DNA from: Poa pratensis
Lineage: Eukaryota; Streptophyta; Magnoliopsida; Poales; Poaceae
Length of the DNA: 64,000 nucleotides
Assembly (NCBI GenBank): GCA_947311845.1
Contig: CAMZMU010000107.1
Coordinates: forward strand, 22,735,326 to 22,799,325
Direction of reading: 5' to 3'
Positions within the stretch are counted from its first letter, which is position 1. Each line of letters starts with the position of its first letter. Below the pieces are notes generated by a model. That model had not been told where the DNA came from. It ran no database searches and saw nothing but the letters and a program-made list of their open reading frames with translations. Positions 22,721 to 36,800 of this stretch are shown piece after piece. Position numbers and translations under genes: made by a program.

Positions 22721-25700
22721 TGTGGCGCCCCGACCCGACTGCTATACAGTGATGCTGTGTGTCACCGGTTAAGCGATACAACCGGAGGTTACGGGTTTAC
22801 CAATCCCCGGCCAAAACCTTTGGCAGGCGTTGCTCGGAATTGATCATCGGCAACGCAACACCCCGATTGATGCCTTAACACAGGCACAACTATCAATGCA
22901 TAACAGAGAGATCAAGACTTGTGGAACAACTGGCACATCACAGACTCTACGACACAAATCATATAGTTCAACTCTTATAATAGAGAAAGATAGCAAATTA
23001 CAACCAGAGGTCACAGACCCAACAGTACAACATGCGGAAGCGAAATAAGTTGTTCTAAACAACAAGATCCAAATTATGGCCTAAGAGGCCTACGGATAAA
23101 CATCCAACGCCAGCTGTTCCGGGATGTCCCAAGCTGCCACCTGGGAACCCCAGACTACTCGTCGACGTCCACAAAGAACCCACCTTCGAGGTCGGTGAAG
23201 TCCTCCTCTGAAACAAAACAAACGACGTTGAGTTCGACGAACTCGCAAGATTATATTTAGAGCTTTAGCTCGACGAGGCTTTCAAAGTTTTATGGCTGTT
23301 TAAAATAAAGCTGATTTTATTTATGAAAACATAACTCAAAGGCATCGACTAATCAGAATAGTTTTCAAAAGGGGTAAGAAGTAACTCTTTTCTTCTGATC
23401 ACCTTTCTCATCATCAACCACCATCATCACTGTACCTGTTCTACAAAGGCACCTCCCCGAATCACCCTCGAGGAAGTCAACCTTGCATTCTTGAGTGGTA
23501 CCTTTAGTACCCAGTTTTTAATCATTCCGTTCAAGTTATTCTATAGTCTTATCGTCCTTTCCCAAGTTGTCCGTAACCGTGGACACGACTTTTCGAAAAG
23601 ATTTAACCCTGCAGGGGTGCACTGTGTTTACCTTCGGTACCGTCCGGCTCATTGCCTGATCATTAGCTCTCTTCCGGTTAAAGCCGGCTGAGTGGGAGCG
23701 GTTACAACCTTTACCTTGTTAAAGACTAACCCAGGATCATCAGTGAGGACGGGACAGGTTCAGTGCCTCCAACACCCTGTCCCGTGGCCACTCATTTTCC
23801 TAAACACCACCATCCTCATCTCAGTCTTGGCCACCATCTCAACGCACGCGCAAATGGAATCCCGAACTAGAGGACCCTGGCTAGTCCCGCCCAAGTTAGT
23901 TGGTCGACGAGGGCTCCATATACCCCACCGAATGGAAGCGCGCTCATTCTTGGTTCAAGAGGTAAAGAACTCGCACCTAGGCGGCGAGAGCGAGACAAAA
24001 CACCACCATACCAAAGTGGCCTCTCATCCCCAACTTTAAGCATTTTATTACCTGTCACCACAATATCTCCACCATCATCCGATCATTTCACATTTGTTTC
24101 CAACATGAAGTATCCATCGGATGACTAAGCATTTAACTAAGCATGGCTAAGCAACAACATAGCATAGTTAAGTATCTCAGGCCAACAATACAATCCTATG
24201 GATAATAGGAGGGAAACAGGTAATGGCATCGGAAACTTAATGCAACTATAGGATACTCTAATCCAATAAAAATTGACATTTGGAACCGCATGCAATATTA
24301 TAGTGGATAAAATATTTGCGGAAAATAGGATAAGACATGCTCAGAGGGGGGATTACGCTTGCCTTGTTGATATGAAAGGTAGTAAGAATCGTCGAAGAAT
24401 TGTGGTTGCACCTCAACTCCTCGATCTACCGAAGCACAAACAACACCGGAAAAGAAACAACATAAATAACACGAATACAAGTAGGTGCAATGCACACTCA
24501 TGATGGTATGACATTTTAATGCAACTAAGAGATCCTAGACACGATCATTGAGTTAAATGAGTGTCCCGAGATATATTTAGAATTATTCGGTTAACCACCC
24601 ATATTTATCTTAATGACCAACATGTTGTTCTAGTTATGGCCAGTACCACAAAATGATTGTACATGCATGAGAATGATGTTTTCTGTTAGTATTTAAATTG
24701 CTGATCATTGTGATATATTGTTTGCAATTTTTGGAGCAACTATGAATATTTGGTGAGTATTTCAAATTGCTATTTGAATCTGCCATTTTAGGGAAGTGCA
24801 ACTTATTAATATTACCAAAGTTCATTATTGGTTGGCAATACTTCAAAATAGATGGCAAATGTTCCTCTGAACATTTTGAGCCATTCAACATAATTTGTGG
24901 AATTATTTTAGATGAAACATGAATTTCCAAAGTTGCATTTCAGTTTTGCCATTTTTAGTAATTCATTTAAACCGATGAGGAAATTCATTCAACTTTGTCC
25001 AAATAGAATATGGATGTGTAGGGGATGTTAAGACAAACATTTTGTCACCTCATTTGCTCCATTTGGATTTGCAGAGCAAAAGATATTGATTTTCTAGGTT
25101 TACATAATTTTCTTGCCTTCAATTATTTTTCCAGACGCACTGATAAATTTCGGATTATCCGATTGGGTGGGAATCGGAAAATCCGATCGAAGGAAAATTG
25201 AGTACTGACATTTTTCGGATTATCCGACGGTGGTTGAGTCGGAATATCTGGAGATATCACTCGGCAGCGACGGGCACGGTGATGAACTCTCGCGGCGGTT
25301 CTCCACGGGCTACGGCGAGAGGAAGAACGAACGGGAGGCACGGCGTGGTGCAGTGGCTCACCCTGAGGACGACGACGTGGACGGTGGGGTCGAAGGGGGC
25401 TTGCCGGCGACGAACTCATCCGCGGCGTCCGCAGCCGGAGGCAGAGGAGACGGCGTGATTCACCCCATATGATCCATCCCGGCTCGCGTGACTCGTCGAG
25501 GAGGAAGAGGAGAGGTTGGCGGAGCTCGTGGTGGCCTCGGCTAGCCTCGGGGAGGCCTACAGCGGCGGCGCGAAGCTCGGCGGAGCTCGGCCGTTGTCGG
25601 AGAAGATGATGACGGCGGCGGCGATTCGTGACGCCCCGGCTCGATTCCTTCTGCGTGGAGGTAGAGCACGGCACGACGGAGCTTGTGGCGGTCTCGGCTC

Positions 25701-26461
25701 GTCTCGGGGAAGCCCGCAGCAGTGGCGATGCGTCGGTGACGGCAAGCTCGGCTTCGGCTTCGTGGGGAAACGAAAGGAGAGCGAGCGAGGACAGGTGAGG
25801 GGGTAAGGCAGGGGTGGAGTGAGCAGAGAGAGGCCCTCGTGGTCTTCTTAACCACTCGACGTGGCCGGAGGCGCGGGCCAGGGGCGAGCTCGGCGGCCAT
25901 GCCGCACCACTGTGGCGACAGGAGGAGGGGGACGACACTTTTACAAAAAAAACCTGTCCAACTTTTCCCAATCACCAATAGGTCCTTTGCTGTACTGGAT
26001 AAATTTAAACAGAGCTAGCTTTTGATTTATTAGGGGTACTTAAACATTTCTAAAAATGCTGAAATTTTTGGGGTATCCTCTTGGCACCAGAGGCAAGCCC
26101 TCATAAAAATTTGAGGTCATTTGGAGTTCACTTGGGTGGAGAATAAAATAGGGAATTGCTTATGGCATTATTGAGTTTTCCCATTTCTTAAAATTCCACA
26201 ATTTGAATTCCCTTGAGAGAAAAACATTTGAACACTTGGAACTTCCTTGACAGATATGGAACAACAATTAAATTTGAGTTTGTCACACACATCCATATTT
26301 GTATTGATGTTTTGAGGTCATTTGTTGCTTAGTTGTCATTTATTTTTAAAATCAGTGGTTTCAACTTGAACTCTTACTTAACAATGCCATGATGCATGAA
26401 TGGAATGCAAAAGTGAAAATTTTACTCAGGTTTTTAGGTTCACAATTTTGGGGCTGTTACA
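22721..26461 (-). repeat. LARD-like LTR2 (mosaic middle LTR)
   Basis: 3741 bp. Up to 25,121 its diagnostic bases agree with LTR3 (AAGGCATCGAC, GGTTAAAGCCGG, GGAATCCCGAAC, TTGCTGATC). From 25,249 on they agree with LTR1 (ATATCTGGAG, GGTGATGAAC, CCATATGATCC, AAAAAAAACCTGTCC). A few private changes are present on both sides. This is a recombinant LTR. Confidence 0.9.
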
Positions 26462-29406
26462 ATTCTACCCCCTTACAGGAATCTCGTCCCGAGATTCTAA
26501 GAGTAGGAAAGAGGGAAAAAGGGTTACAACAGTACTACACGATCTTCTCGCTTCAGGTGGCTTCCTATATTGAAGAGGTTGATCGAGGGCATCATGGAGA
26601 TCTCTATCGTCTTCACTCCGAGGTCATCATCCAATTACACCATAAGAAAGAAAGGAACCTCTCGGAAGGATGGATCTTGGTGAACTATACCACGATCTAG
26701 TACCCCCTAGTAGAATCCTAGGATGAGAGTTCACGCATCCCTTGGATTGACAGTTAGGAGACACATGCGGGTGACGGGAGATTGATAAGAAGTTTCCGGT
26801 TGGCAGACAACTGTTTTCTCAAAAGATTGAGAATATGAACTTTGCACAAGGCCTTGAATTTCCGATGACGAATGTTAAACAAGATTCCAACAGATGAAGA
26901 GGCAACTTCTACTAGGCAACTTGGGTAGAACTTTCCTCACGGAGGAGCATTTTAAACCACGGGAGAAGGATCATGAAGATGGACCGGGAGAACTTTAGAA
27001 ACCCCGGGAACGTTAGTATCGGGAAAACTTCTTGATGTTCTAGGCATCGGAGTCGAGCTTCTTGAGGATCACCAACCATCATTTCCTGATTGAGAGTCAA
27101 ATCTGGTAAGTGTAGAGATACTTCAGACTCCACATGTAGGAATAGGAAGTCTTTGCAAAGTATACCAACGGATTACAATTGACAGAACCCCAAGAGGTGG
27201 ACTACACTGTCCAGCCTCAAAGGAGGAATCATATTGCGGCATTCACGTGGCAGCAACTTGTCAGAGGGCATCTACGCCTACTTGAATTACTTGCGACAAT
27301 ACACCATTGAGTATCTGCTGGGGAAACACCAACGAAGACAAAAGAAGTTCTCAGACTTCCTCTCTTTCTGGAACAATTCACTCAGTGGCTTGGATGCATA
27401 GATGAAATTCTCAAGGAATGGAGGTAACAACATACCATTCCGAGAATATTCTACACATGCGTGATCGGGTTGAAATGATTCCGAGGAAACCAGACAATTC
27501 ACTCGGATCCACGGCGACATCTTTCAGCAATTGCACGTGAACCAGGGAAAGTCACTTCTAACTTCAGAACACATACCTTGTGATGACACAAAGTTAGTTC
27601 TAACAATTTTCCAATGCTAACGCCTAATATCCAGTATGAATCTCCTCAAACATGGAGAGAATAAGAAGGTAGTTGATGGGCTCAACAACAAACTTATCCA
27701 GATACTCCAAGACAGTAGACTCATATTTCACCAGAACGAGGCATAAGTATTGGTCAGACTAACACATTCAGGTAGGTCGGTCTGAGTTTGATTTGACGAT
27801 AGCCCAATTCAAACCAAAGATTTGTAGGATAGCATATCCACGAGGAGATACTTCCTGGCTTCAACACGAACAGACTAGACATCCCTTTAGGAAGGAACTA
27901 TATCGGATAGAGCTTTTATCTTTTAACTCTCCAAGTTGTTTAAGCTCAACCGAATAATTCAGGACATCCAGCACGATTTTCTTGGAGAGAGGAGGGGTTC
28001 AGAGAACCAGCTTACTCATAAGCTCAATATCACGGTCAGGTGACAACCTGGCGATACTTCTGGAAAGACCTCCAGAATATCACGATCCACCGATATGTCT
28101 TGAGTTCGAGAGAGAATCATGCCTTTCGAGGCACAACAAGGTGGTCTTGGGAGCTTCGGCACGAACCTCGCTCTTTGACTGAGGAAGGGCACCAGAGAAA
28201 ACGAACTTGGGAACACAGTCCAACTCAACTTATTGATCGGCTAACCAATCATGATAAGAAGGACAAGGAATGTCCTTGGATTTCAGCGCAGTAAGAACTG
28301 CTGAGAATGTCCGATAGTTACATTATTGCTCACGTCTCATCATCCTCGAGTAACAAGTTACTTGGAAAACGGAGAGCAACGAAGTGTAAGAGCCTCACTT
28401 CATCAAGAAGATCATGATACTTAGCACGACTGCTTGATATAAAAGAGTGTGACACTCTAAGGTGGAGCAGAACAAAAGCTAAACAAGGCCCTCATTCTGC
28501 GGATTACAATACCTTGACCTGGTCCGAGAAATGGACAAGGTACTGGAGTTTGTTTCTCCTAATGAGACGAAGTGGAAAGTCTTGACGGATCAAGCGGGTG
28601 ACTTGCATCGGAACATACCAACGCACGATAGAACCTTACTGTCAACCGACAGACAAAGGTTGGAAAGCGGATCAGAGTACGAAACATGCTCAGGAGAATC
28701 CTAAGATGTTGAAGATGCACCGGTTATTACTCAATGGTGATAACCATGCCCAAAAGGAGAGATGCAGCAGAGTCACGAACATAGTTGGGAGACTCGCTAG
28801 GGGAATCTTGGTCGTAACCCCGATGGTTCCAAGACAGAACCTAAAGCAAGGCTAAGGAGAGCTAAAGTTACATAGCCATCCGTGGAGTGGTAAATGGTTG
28901 AACATTACCAAGAACAAGGACTTGGGTAAAAGGGCAGCTTCATGTACCGGGATTCACAATTAGCATGAGGATCACATGGGTCACAACCCACATAATTCAA
29001 CACACCAGAATCAAAGTACAATCCGGGACCTTCGGTTCAAGTCCTTGGGTTAGAACCCAGAGAAGGGGTCAGTGAACCGACTCGGTAGGAATAACAGTGT
29101 TCAAACATCTGAGTTGATTTTGGGTTGCAACGCAGCGGGAGCAACCGGACACATAACACTAAAGGTAGAACCCAACCGCGTTTCTCATCTTTTACTTCAA
29201 AAACTTAGGATCACGAGGAGTAAAACTTTAAACCCAAATCGAGGTAAGATTGCTCCGAGATTAGAGGGTAACCAGATAAGGAGTAAAAAGAATCCTAAGA
29301 TGGTTTTCACAACTCATTTTTAGGTTGAAAATATTTTCACAAACACTAGACTCAACGTCGACCAGTAGAAGGGTTTCCTACAAGCAGTACTGCTCTGATA
29401 CCAACT
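26462..29406 (-). mobile_element. LARD-like internal region 2
   Basis: 2945 bp, a near-identical copy of internal region 1 with the same polypurine tract and PBS (29,392-29,403). Differences seen include CTATATTG for CTTTATTG and single-base gaps. Non-coding. Confidence 0.88.
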
Positions 29407-32400
29407 TGTGGCGCCCCGACCCGACTGCTATACAGTGATGCTGTGTGTCACCGGTTAAGCGATACAACCGGAGGTTACGGGTTTACCAATCCCCGGCCAA
29501 AACCTTTGGCAGGCGTTGCTCGGAATTGATCATCGGCAACGCAACACCCCGATTGATGCCTTAACACAGGCACAACTATCAATGCATAATAGAGAGATCA
29601 AGACTTGTGGAACAACTGGCACATCACAGACTCTACGACACAAATCATATAGTTCAACTCTTATAATAGAGAAAGATAGCAAATTACAACCAGAGGTCAC
29701 AGACCCAACAGTACAACATGCGGAAGCGAAATAAGTTGTTCTAAACAACAAGATCCAAATTATGGCCTAAGAGGCCTACGGATAAACATCCAACGCCAGC
29801 TGTTCCGGGATGTCCCAAGCTGCCACCTGGGAACCCCAGACTACTCGTCGACGTCCACAAAGAACCCACCTTCGAGGTCGGTGAAGTCCTCCTCTGAAAC
29901 AAAACAAACGACGTTGAGTTCGACGAACTCGCAAGATTATATTTAGAGCTTTAGCTCGACGAGGCTTTCAAAGTTTTATGGCTGTTTTGCATAAAGCTGA
30001 TTTTATTTATGAAAACATAACTCAAAGGCATCGACTAATCAGAATAGTTTTCAAAAGGGGTAAGAAGTAACTCTTTTCTTCTGATCACCTTTCTCATCAT
30101 CAACCACCATCATCACTGTACCTGTTCTACAAAGGCACCTCCCCGAATCACCCTCGAGGAAGTCAACCTTGCATTCTTGAGTGGTACCTTTAGTACCCAG
30201 TTTTTAATCATTCCGTTCAAGTTATTCTATAGTCTTATCGTCCTTTCCCAAGTTGTCCGTAACCGTGGACACGACTTTTCGAAAAGATTTAACCCTGCAG
30301 GGGTGCACTGTGTTTACCTTCGGTACCGTCCGGCTCATTGCCTGATCATTAGCTCTCTTCCGGTTAAAGCCGGCTGAGTGGGAGCGGTTACAACCTTTAC
30401 CTTGTTAAAGACTAACCCAGGATCATCAGTGAGGACGGGACAGGTTCAGTGCCTCCAACACCCTGTCCCGTGGCCACTCATTTTCCTAAACACCACCATC
30501 CTCATCTCAGTCTTGGCCACCATCTCAACGCACGCGCAAATGGAATCCCGAACTAGAGGACCCTGGCTAGTCCCGCCCAAGTTAGTTGGTCGACGAGGGC
30601 TCCATATACCCCACCGAATGGAAGCGCGGTCATTCTTGGTTCAAGAGGTAAAGAACTCACACCTAGGCGGCGAGAGCGAGACAAAACACCACCATACCAA
30701 AGTGGCCTCTCATCCCCACCTTTAAGCATTTTATTACCTGTCACCACAATATCTCCACCATCATCCGATCATTTCACATTTGTTTCCAACATGAAGTATC
30801 CATCGGATGACTAAGCATTTAACTAAGCATGGCTAAGCAACAACATAGCATAGTTAAGTATCTCAGGCCAACAATACAATCCTATGGATAATAGGAGGGA
30901 AACAGGTAATGGCATCGGAAACTTAATGCAACTATAGGATACTCTAATCCAATAAAAATTGACATTTGGAACCGCATGCAATATTATAGTGGAGAAAATA
31001 TTTGCGGAAAATAGGATAAGACATGCTCAGAGGGGGGATTACGCTTGCCTTGTTGATATGAAAGGTAGTAAGAATCGTCGAAGAATTGTGGTTGCACCTC
31101 AACTCCTCGATCTACCGAAGCACAAACAACACCGGAAAAGAAACAACATAAATAACACGAATACAAGTAGGTGCAATGCACACTCATGATGGTATGACAT
31201 TTTAATGCAACTAAGAGATCCTAGACACGATCATTGAGTTAAATGAGTGTCCCGAGATATATTTAGAATTATTCGGTTAACCACCCATATTTATCTTAAT
31301 GACCAACATGTTGTTCTAGTTATGGCCAGTACCACAAAATGATTGTACATGCATGAGAATGATGTTTTCTGTTAGTATTTAAATTGCTGATCATTGTGAT
31401 ATATTGTTTGCAATTTTTGGAGCAACTATGAATATTTGGTGAGTATTTCAAATTGCTATTTGAATCTGCCATTTTAGGGAAGTGCAACTTATTAATATTA
31501 CCAAAGTTCATTATTGGTTGGCAATACTTCAAAATAGATGGCAAATGTTCCTCTGAACATTTTGAGCCATTCAACATAATTTGTGGAATTATTTTAGATG
31601 AAACATGAATTTCCAAAGTTGCATTTCAGTTTTGCCATTTTTAGTAATTCATTTAAACCGATGAGGAAATTCATTCAACTTTGTCCAAATAGAATATGGA
31701 TGTGTAGGGGATGTTAAGACAAACATTTTGTCACCTCATTTGCTCCATTTGGATTTGCAGAGCAAAAGATATTGATTTTCTAGGTTTACATAATTTTCTT
31801 GCCTTCAATTATTTTTCCAGACGCACTGATAAATTTCGGATTATCCGATTGGGTGGGAATCGGAAAATCCGATCGAAGGAAAATTGAGTACTGACACTTT
31901 TCGGATTATCCGACGGTGGTTGAGTCGGAATATCCGGAGATATCACTCGACAGCGACGGGCACGGTGACGAACTCTCGCGGCGGTTCTCCACGGGCTACG
32001 GCGAGAGGAAGAACGAACGGGAGGCACGGCGTGGTGCAGTGGCTCACCCTGAGGACGACGACGTGGACGGCGGGGTCGAAGGGGGCTTGCCGGCGACGAA
32101 CTCATCCGCGGCGTCCGCAGCCGGAGGCAGAGGAGACGGCGCGATTCACCCCTTACGATCCATCCCGGCTCGCGTGACTCGTCGAGGAGGAAGAGGAGAG
32201 GTTGGCGGAGCTCGTGGTGGCCTCGGCTTGCCTCGGGGAGGCCTACAGCGGCGGCGCGAAGCTCGGCGGAGCTCGGCCGTTGTCGGAGAAGATGATGACG
32301 GCGGCGGCGATTCGTGACACCCCGGCTCGATTCCTTCTGCGTGGAGGTAGAGCACGGCACGACGGAGCTTGTGGCGGTCTCGGCTCGTCTCGGGGAAGCC

Positions 32401-33148
32401 CGCAGCGGTGGTGATGCGTCGGTGACGGCAAGCTCGGCTTCGGCTTCGTGGGGAAACGAAAGGAGAGCGAGCGAGGACAGGTGAGGGGGTAAGGCAGGGG
32501 TGGAGTGAGCAGAGAGAGGCCCTCGTGGTCTTCTTAACCACTCGACGTGGCCGGAGGCGCGGGCCAGGGGCGAGCTCGGCGGCCATACCGCACCACTGTG
32601 GCGACAGGAGGAGGGGGACGGCACTTTTACAAAACCCCCCCTGTCCAACTTTTCCCAATCACCAATAGGTCCTTTGCTGTACTGGATAAATTTAAACAGA
32701 GCTAGCTTTTGATTTATTAGGGGTACTTAAACATTTCCAAAAATGCTGAAATTTTTGGGGTATCCTCTTGGCACCAGAGGCAAGCCCTCATAAAAATTTG
32801 AGGTCATTTGGAGTTCACTTGGGTGGAGAATAAAATAGGGAATTGCTTATGGCATTATTGAGTTTTCCCATTTCTTAAAATTCCACAATTTGAATTCCCT
32901 TGAGAGAAAAACATTTGAACACTTGGAAGTTCCTTGACAGATATGGAACAACAATTAAATTTGAGTTTGTCACACACATCCATATTTGTATTGATGTTTT
33001 GAGGTCATTTGTTGCTTAGTTGTCATTTATTTTTAAAATCAGTGGTTTCAACTTGAACTCTTACTTAACAATGCCATGATGCATGAATGGAATGCAAAAG
33101 TGAAAATTTTACTCAGGTTTTTAGGTTCACAATTTTGGGGCTGTTACA
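29407..33148 (-). repeat. LARD-like LTR3 (5' LTR in element sense)
   Basis: 3742 bp, TGTGGCGCC to GGCTGTTACA. It carries private changes at its right end (for example ACAAAACCCCCCTGTCC, GACGGCAC, CCATACCGC) that neither LTR1 nor LTR2 has. Confidence 0.9.
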
Positions 33149-33818
33149 GCCGCCACCACCGTAGAACTGCAGTGGATAGACGCTGCCGCCCAACTGCAGT
33201 GGATCGACACCACCGGCGCCCAACTGCAGTGGATCCTATCCTAACCGTCGGCGTCCCATCCCGCGGCCCTATCCGCCGCCGCTCTCTACGCCGGAGACGC
33301 CGCAGCCCTCTCCGCCGCATCTCTCCCTTTAATTAGGTCGATGCAACGCTGACCTCCCATGTTCCACCCAGCACTGCCGTCCCCAAACGTGCCTCACTGA
33401 TGAGCGCCACCGGCGAAGCTCCCTGCCGTTCCCCAATCAGATGCACGAAGCACATCAGGCCGCTACTCCCATGCCCGCAGGTCTTTGTCACTTTCCTTCT
33501 GTTGCAATTTTTTGATTTACTTCAGACTGAATCAAACCTTCAGCTATTGTTTCTAAGTGAATGTCTGTGCCTTCAGACACATCACCTGATTATTCTAAGA
33601 CGTGCTCAAATACGACAGGTGCGTGCTTTTTTGGCTCAAGGCAAGTGATCTCCCGGTTCAATGATTTGTTCTTTGTGAAAAAAATTTGCATGGAGACTTC
33701 TGTTGGTATGCATACATTTTTTGTCAATATGATTGCCTGTTTTCTTTCAGAAATGTAACAAGTATGTCACTGATCTGTTCATTTTCTTTTGCTGCACAAC
33801 CAGACGAGTTTTTTTAGC

Positions 33819-36800
33819 ACAGAAATAGGTTTCGGATGGTGATGAGATACGTCAATGATTTTCATGCATGATTTTCTGTATTGTTTCGTAACTCAAGATG
33901 TAAGCACATATTTTTGCTGAACTTTCAGGGTTGTCTCACAACATAAAAACACGATCCTTGACATTTTTCCAATCTGTATTTATAGGGTGACACCTCTATT
34001 GTACCAAACTTGGGAGGTCCTTCGAATTGTGGCCATTGGTTCTGGTAAATGCACGTCTTACACAGTTACTCTTTTCTATCTCTGCTAACATATTTATGCT
34101 TAGCTTGCAGTGTACATTAACAGTAGTTCTGCTGTATCTACCAATGGGAAATAAATTATCCTGTTTCATGCAGTTGGAAATACAACCAGTTTTACAAGTT
34201 TCAACCTTCGAAACTAATCATTATTTATTTGGTAACTGTGCAGTATCATCTAATCATAAGACTATTTTAGACAGAGCAATTTATTGCTCAGGGGTAGGCA
34301 AACATTCAGACTGAATACAGGTGGTGATCTGATACCAGCTGCCTTTTTAATCTCCTCCTAGCACAATCGAGACTTGGACGCAGCCTTGGTTCTCGGTATG
34401 ATCTAATGAGCTTTTTTCATATATACGGGTGTTGGTGTAGACAATGCTCAAAACAAATGGGCAAACGATATCACCCAATCAACCATCTACTAAAGAAACT
34501 GAAAGTAGTATGACGTGTAGCAATTCTTGGCTTTGATCCTTGTATGAATGAATTAAGATTCAAGTATCTGATTATGTCTTTTTTATCTTATTTCATGTCA
34601 TTTGGTACTCACTGCTCGCCATAACTGATCAACAGGTGGGTATGCATATAACTTTGGTCTTGAAATTAAGCATTAGTTTTCATTGAATTTTTTGTTGCTT
34701 GGTTGAAACTTGCATTTACCTGACTAAACTATTTGCATCAGACACACGAAATTGCTCCCCGTCAGGTTCCAAAAACTTTTGTTCTCTGCATCTTCATATC
34801 TTTCCTGTTCTAGCTTCAGTTTCTCCTTGAGGTAAGTTTAGACTTTTCATCGCCTCCAAAGAAGAAACATTTGCAGTTCCTTCATGCAGAAAAACATTAA
34901 GTAGCGCCACATAAAATTTTGATTCATGTTGTTCACTTGTACCAGAACATACGACTTAATTATAGTTCAAGTATCTGACTTGTGAATGAGATGATTCAAT
35001 GTTTTCATAGTGCAGTGCTCTGCAGCTGGTGGGTTGTCTAAGTTGACAAGGACGCACGCCGCCTGAATTCCATGGCCGCCTGGAAAAAACATTGGGCTTT
35101 ATGTTTCTTTGCATGAGCTACAGTGTTCTCCTACTGGCGTGTTCCTCACTGCTCTGGTACGTCAGCACTAGCTCCTCTACTCGAGTCCTTGATTCACTGG
35201 TGATATTGTTTCTGCTTTGTTGTGCATGGTATGGATTGCAGGACAGTGCAGCGTTTGTCTTCAGTGCCATAAGATTATGAGACCATAGTACTATTGTTGG
35301 TTCACTTCCTGTTTAAATTCTTCTTCAGAATTTGCATTTTGAGAGTCTGTCTTTGTATTTGTTTGCTCTGGTAGTAGGTTGGACGCGTAAGCTTCTGCAT
35401 GAGGCATGAATCTCAATCTCTACTCATGGTATAGTTTTGTGATTATTGCCTATTAGCTCTCTGTTCTTTCTTTTTGGCGATTCCAAATTGGTGTTTATTT
35501 TAACTACTATGCATCTTATTGGTGTTTATTTTAGCTCATTGTAGCTAATTTTTACTTGGTTTGGAGAACTGTACTTCTTTCCTAGATATAAAGTGAATAC
35601 TGTATTTTCTCAATAGGAAATTTGTAGTATTTATTCCGATTGGTCTTTTTTATTTAGACTACGAAGAAGTAAAAAAACAAGTCCCCTATATTCCTTGCTA
35701 TTCACTTTTATGCTTTTGATGCCTCTGATTCGGGCAGGGGTCTTTTATTCTACCAAATTCAGTTTAAGAATAAAGTGTGTATAAACTGTTTTCAGTACAA
35801 TTCTTTTTTCTGCTATGTAGGATGTCGAGTTTCTAATAAAATTTGTATGATGTCGTGCTCTAGGGCGTCACTGAGGTTGCCATGAAGGAGTGTCCCGTTT
35901 GCTTCAAACTGCTCGAGGAGCATGTTATTGGTGATCCATACCTTTAATAAGTTTCCATGGTTTTAGCCCAGCACAAATGGTCTTTTATATGAGAACTTGA
36001 GGGGAGTATACGCACATTTCATGGTTTTGTTTTTAGTTAAATCTTGAATAACATAAGCAAATCCAAGCCTATGGGTGCTCATACATTGTTCTATATTCGG
36101 GCTTTTGGGCCGTGAACACCACCGCTGTAAGAAAACAATAATTATATTTTGGGTCCAATTTACTGTGATCAATTCACTTACACTACTCACTGAGAATACA
36201 CTAGAGCCCATTATGTCCTTTTCTAATCATATCAATCAGATAAAGCATTCTTCCTTTTTAGAGAACTCCACAGTTTATTTTGCTACTCTTTCTTAAATCT
36301 GCATGTTTAGCTCTTTGCATTATTGTGTATGAAGTATTGATTCTCGTAAAGTATTGATTGTTGGATAGGTTTCTCCGAGATATTGAGCAATTTTTTACCT
36401 GCAATTTTTACTTCATAATATATGTGCAGGTTTCATGCTCCAAAGGGGTGATTTTACCCTCTCAGTCCATGAGTTTTTGGCAGTGTCAGTCTACCATGCT
36501 TTGCCTATGCTACTTTCTACATAAAATATATTGTTGTCGATAAACAAAGGTATGCAATCATTTTTCTATTAATTTCTCATTTGAAACATCTTACCATTAT
36601 GGGAAGTTTACTATTGTTCCATAGAGCCTGATATGAAATTTATTTTTTGTAGTTCATCTATGATTTAACTTTATTTACAACAGTTAACATAATTACAGAT
36701 TTCATGTTACCCTTATGTTGCCGACCGTCGTTGTCTCACTGGCCTACTGCCCCGCCTTCACACCCAGCACGGCTGGTTGACGAATTCTTCCTCCAGTGTG

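Larger units (their letters stand above)
16040..33148 (-). mobile_element. Non-autonomous LTR retrotransposon complex (LARD-like), LTR-int-LTR-int-LTR
   Basis: Three LTRs of about 3.74 kb separated by two internal regions of about 2.95 kb, flanked by the 5-bp target duplication GCCGC (16,035-16,039 and 33,149-33,153). The unbroken target is seen in tandem units 1 and 2. On the minus strand an LTR begins TGTAACAGCCCCAAAATTG and ends GGGGCGCCACA, followed by PBS TGGTATCAGAGC (initiator Met tRNA) at 22,717-22,706 and 29,403-29,392. A polypurine tract (GTAAGGGGGTAG) precedes each downstream LTR. The internal regions code for nothing recognisable (no gag, protease, RT or integrase). Size and lack of coding recall the LARD class described in barley (Sukkula); the family name is not asserted. 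Confidence 0.88.
15564..33818 (+). repeat. Helitron H1 tandem unit 3 (split by 17.1-kb retrotransposon complex)
   Basis: The parts 15,564-16,039 and 33,154-33,818 add up to about 1141 bp and align with unit 2. After TTTTTTTAGC at 33,818 this unit runs on into unique Helitron sequence instead of a fourth unit. Confidence 0.9.

Noticed and set aside
16040..33148. Tandemly repeated gene cluster
   Set aside because: The 6.7-kb periodicity comes from LTR plus internal region of one retrotransposon family with PBS and polypurine tracts; there are no host genes inside.
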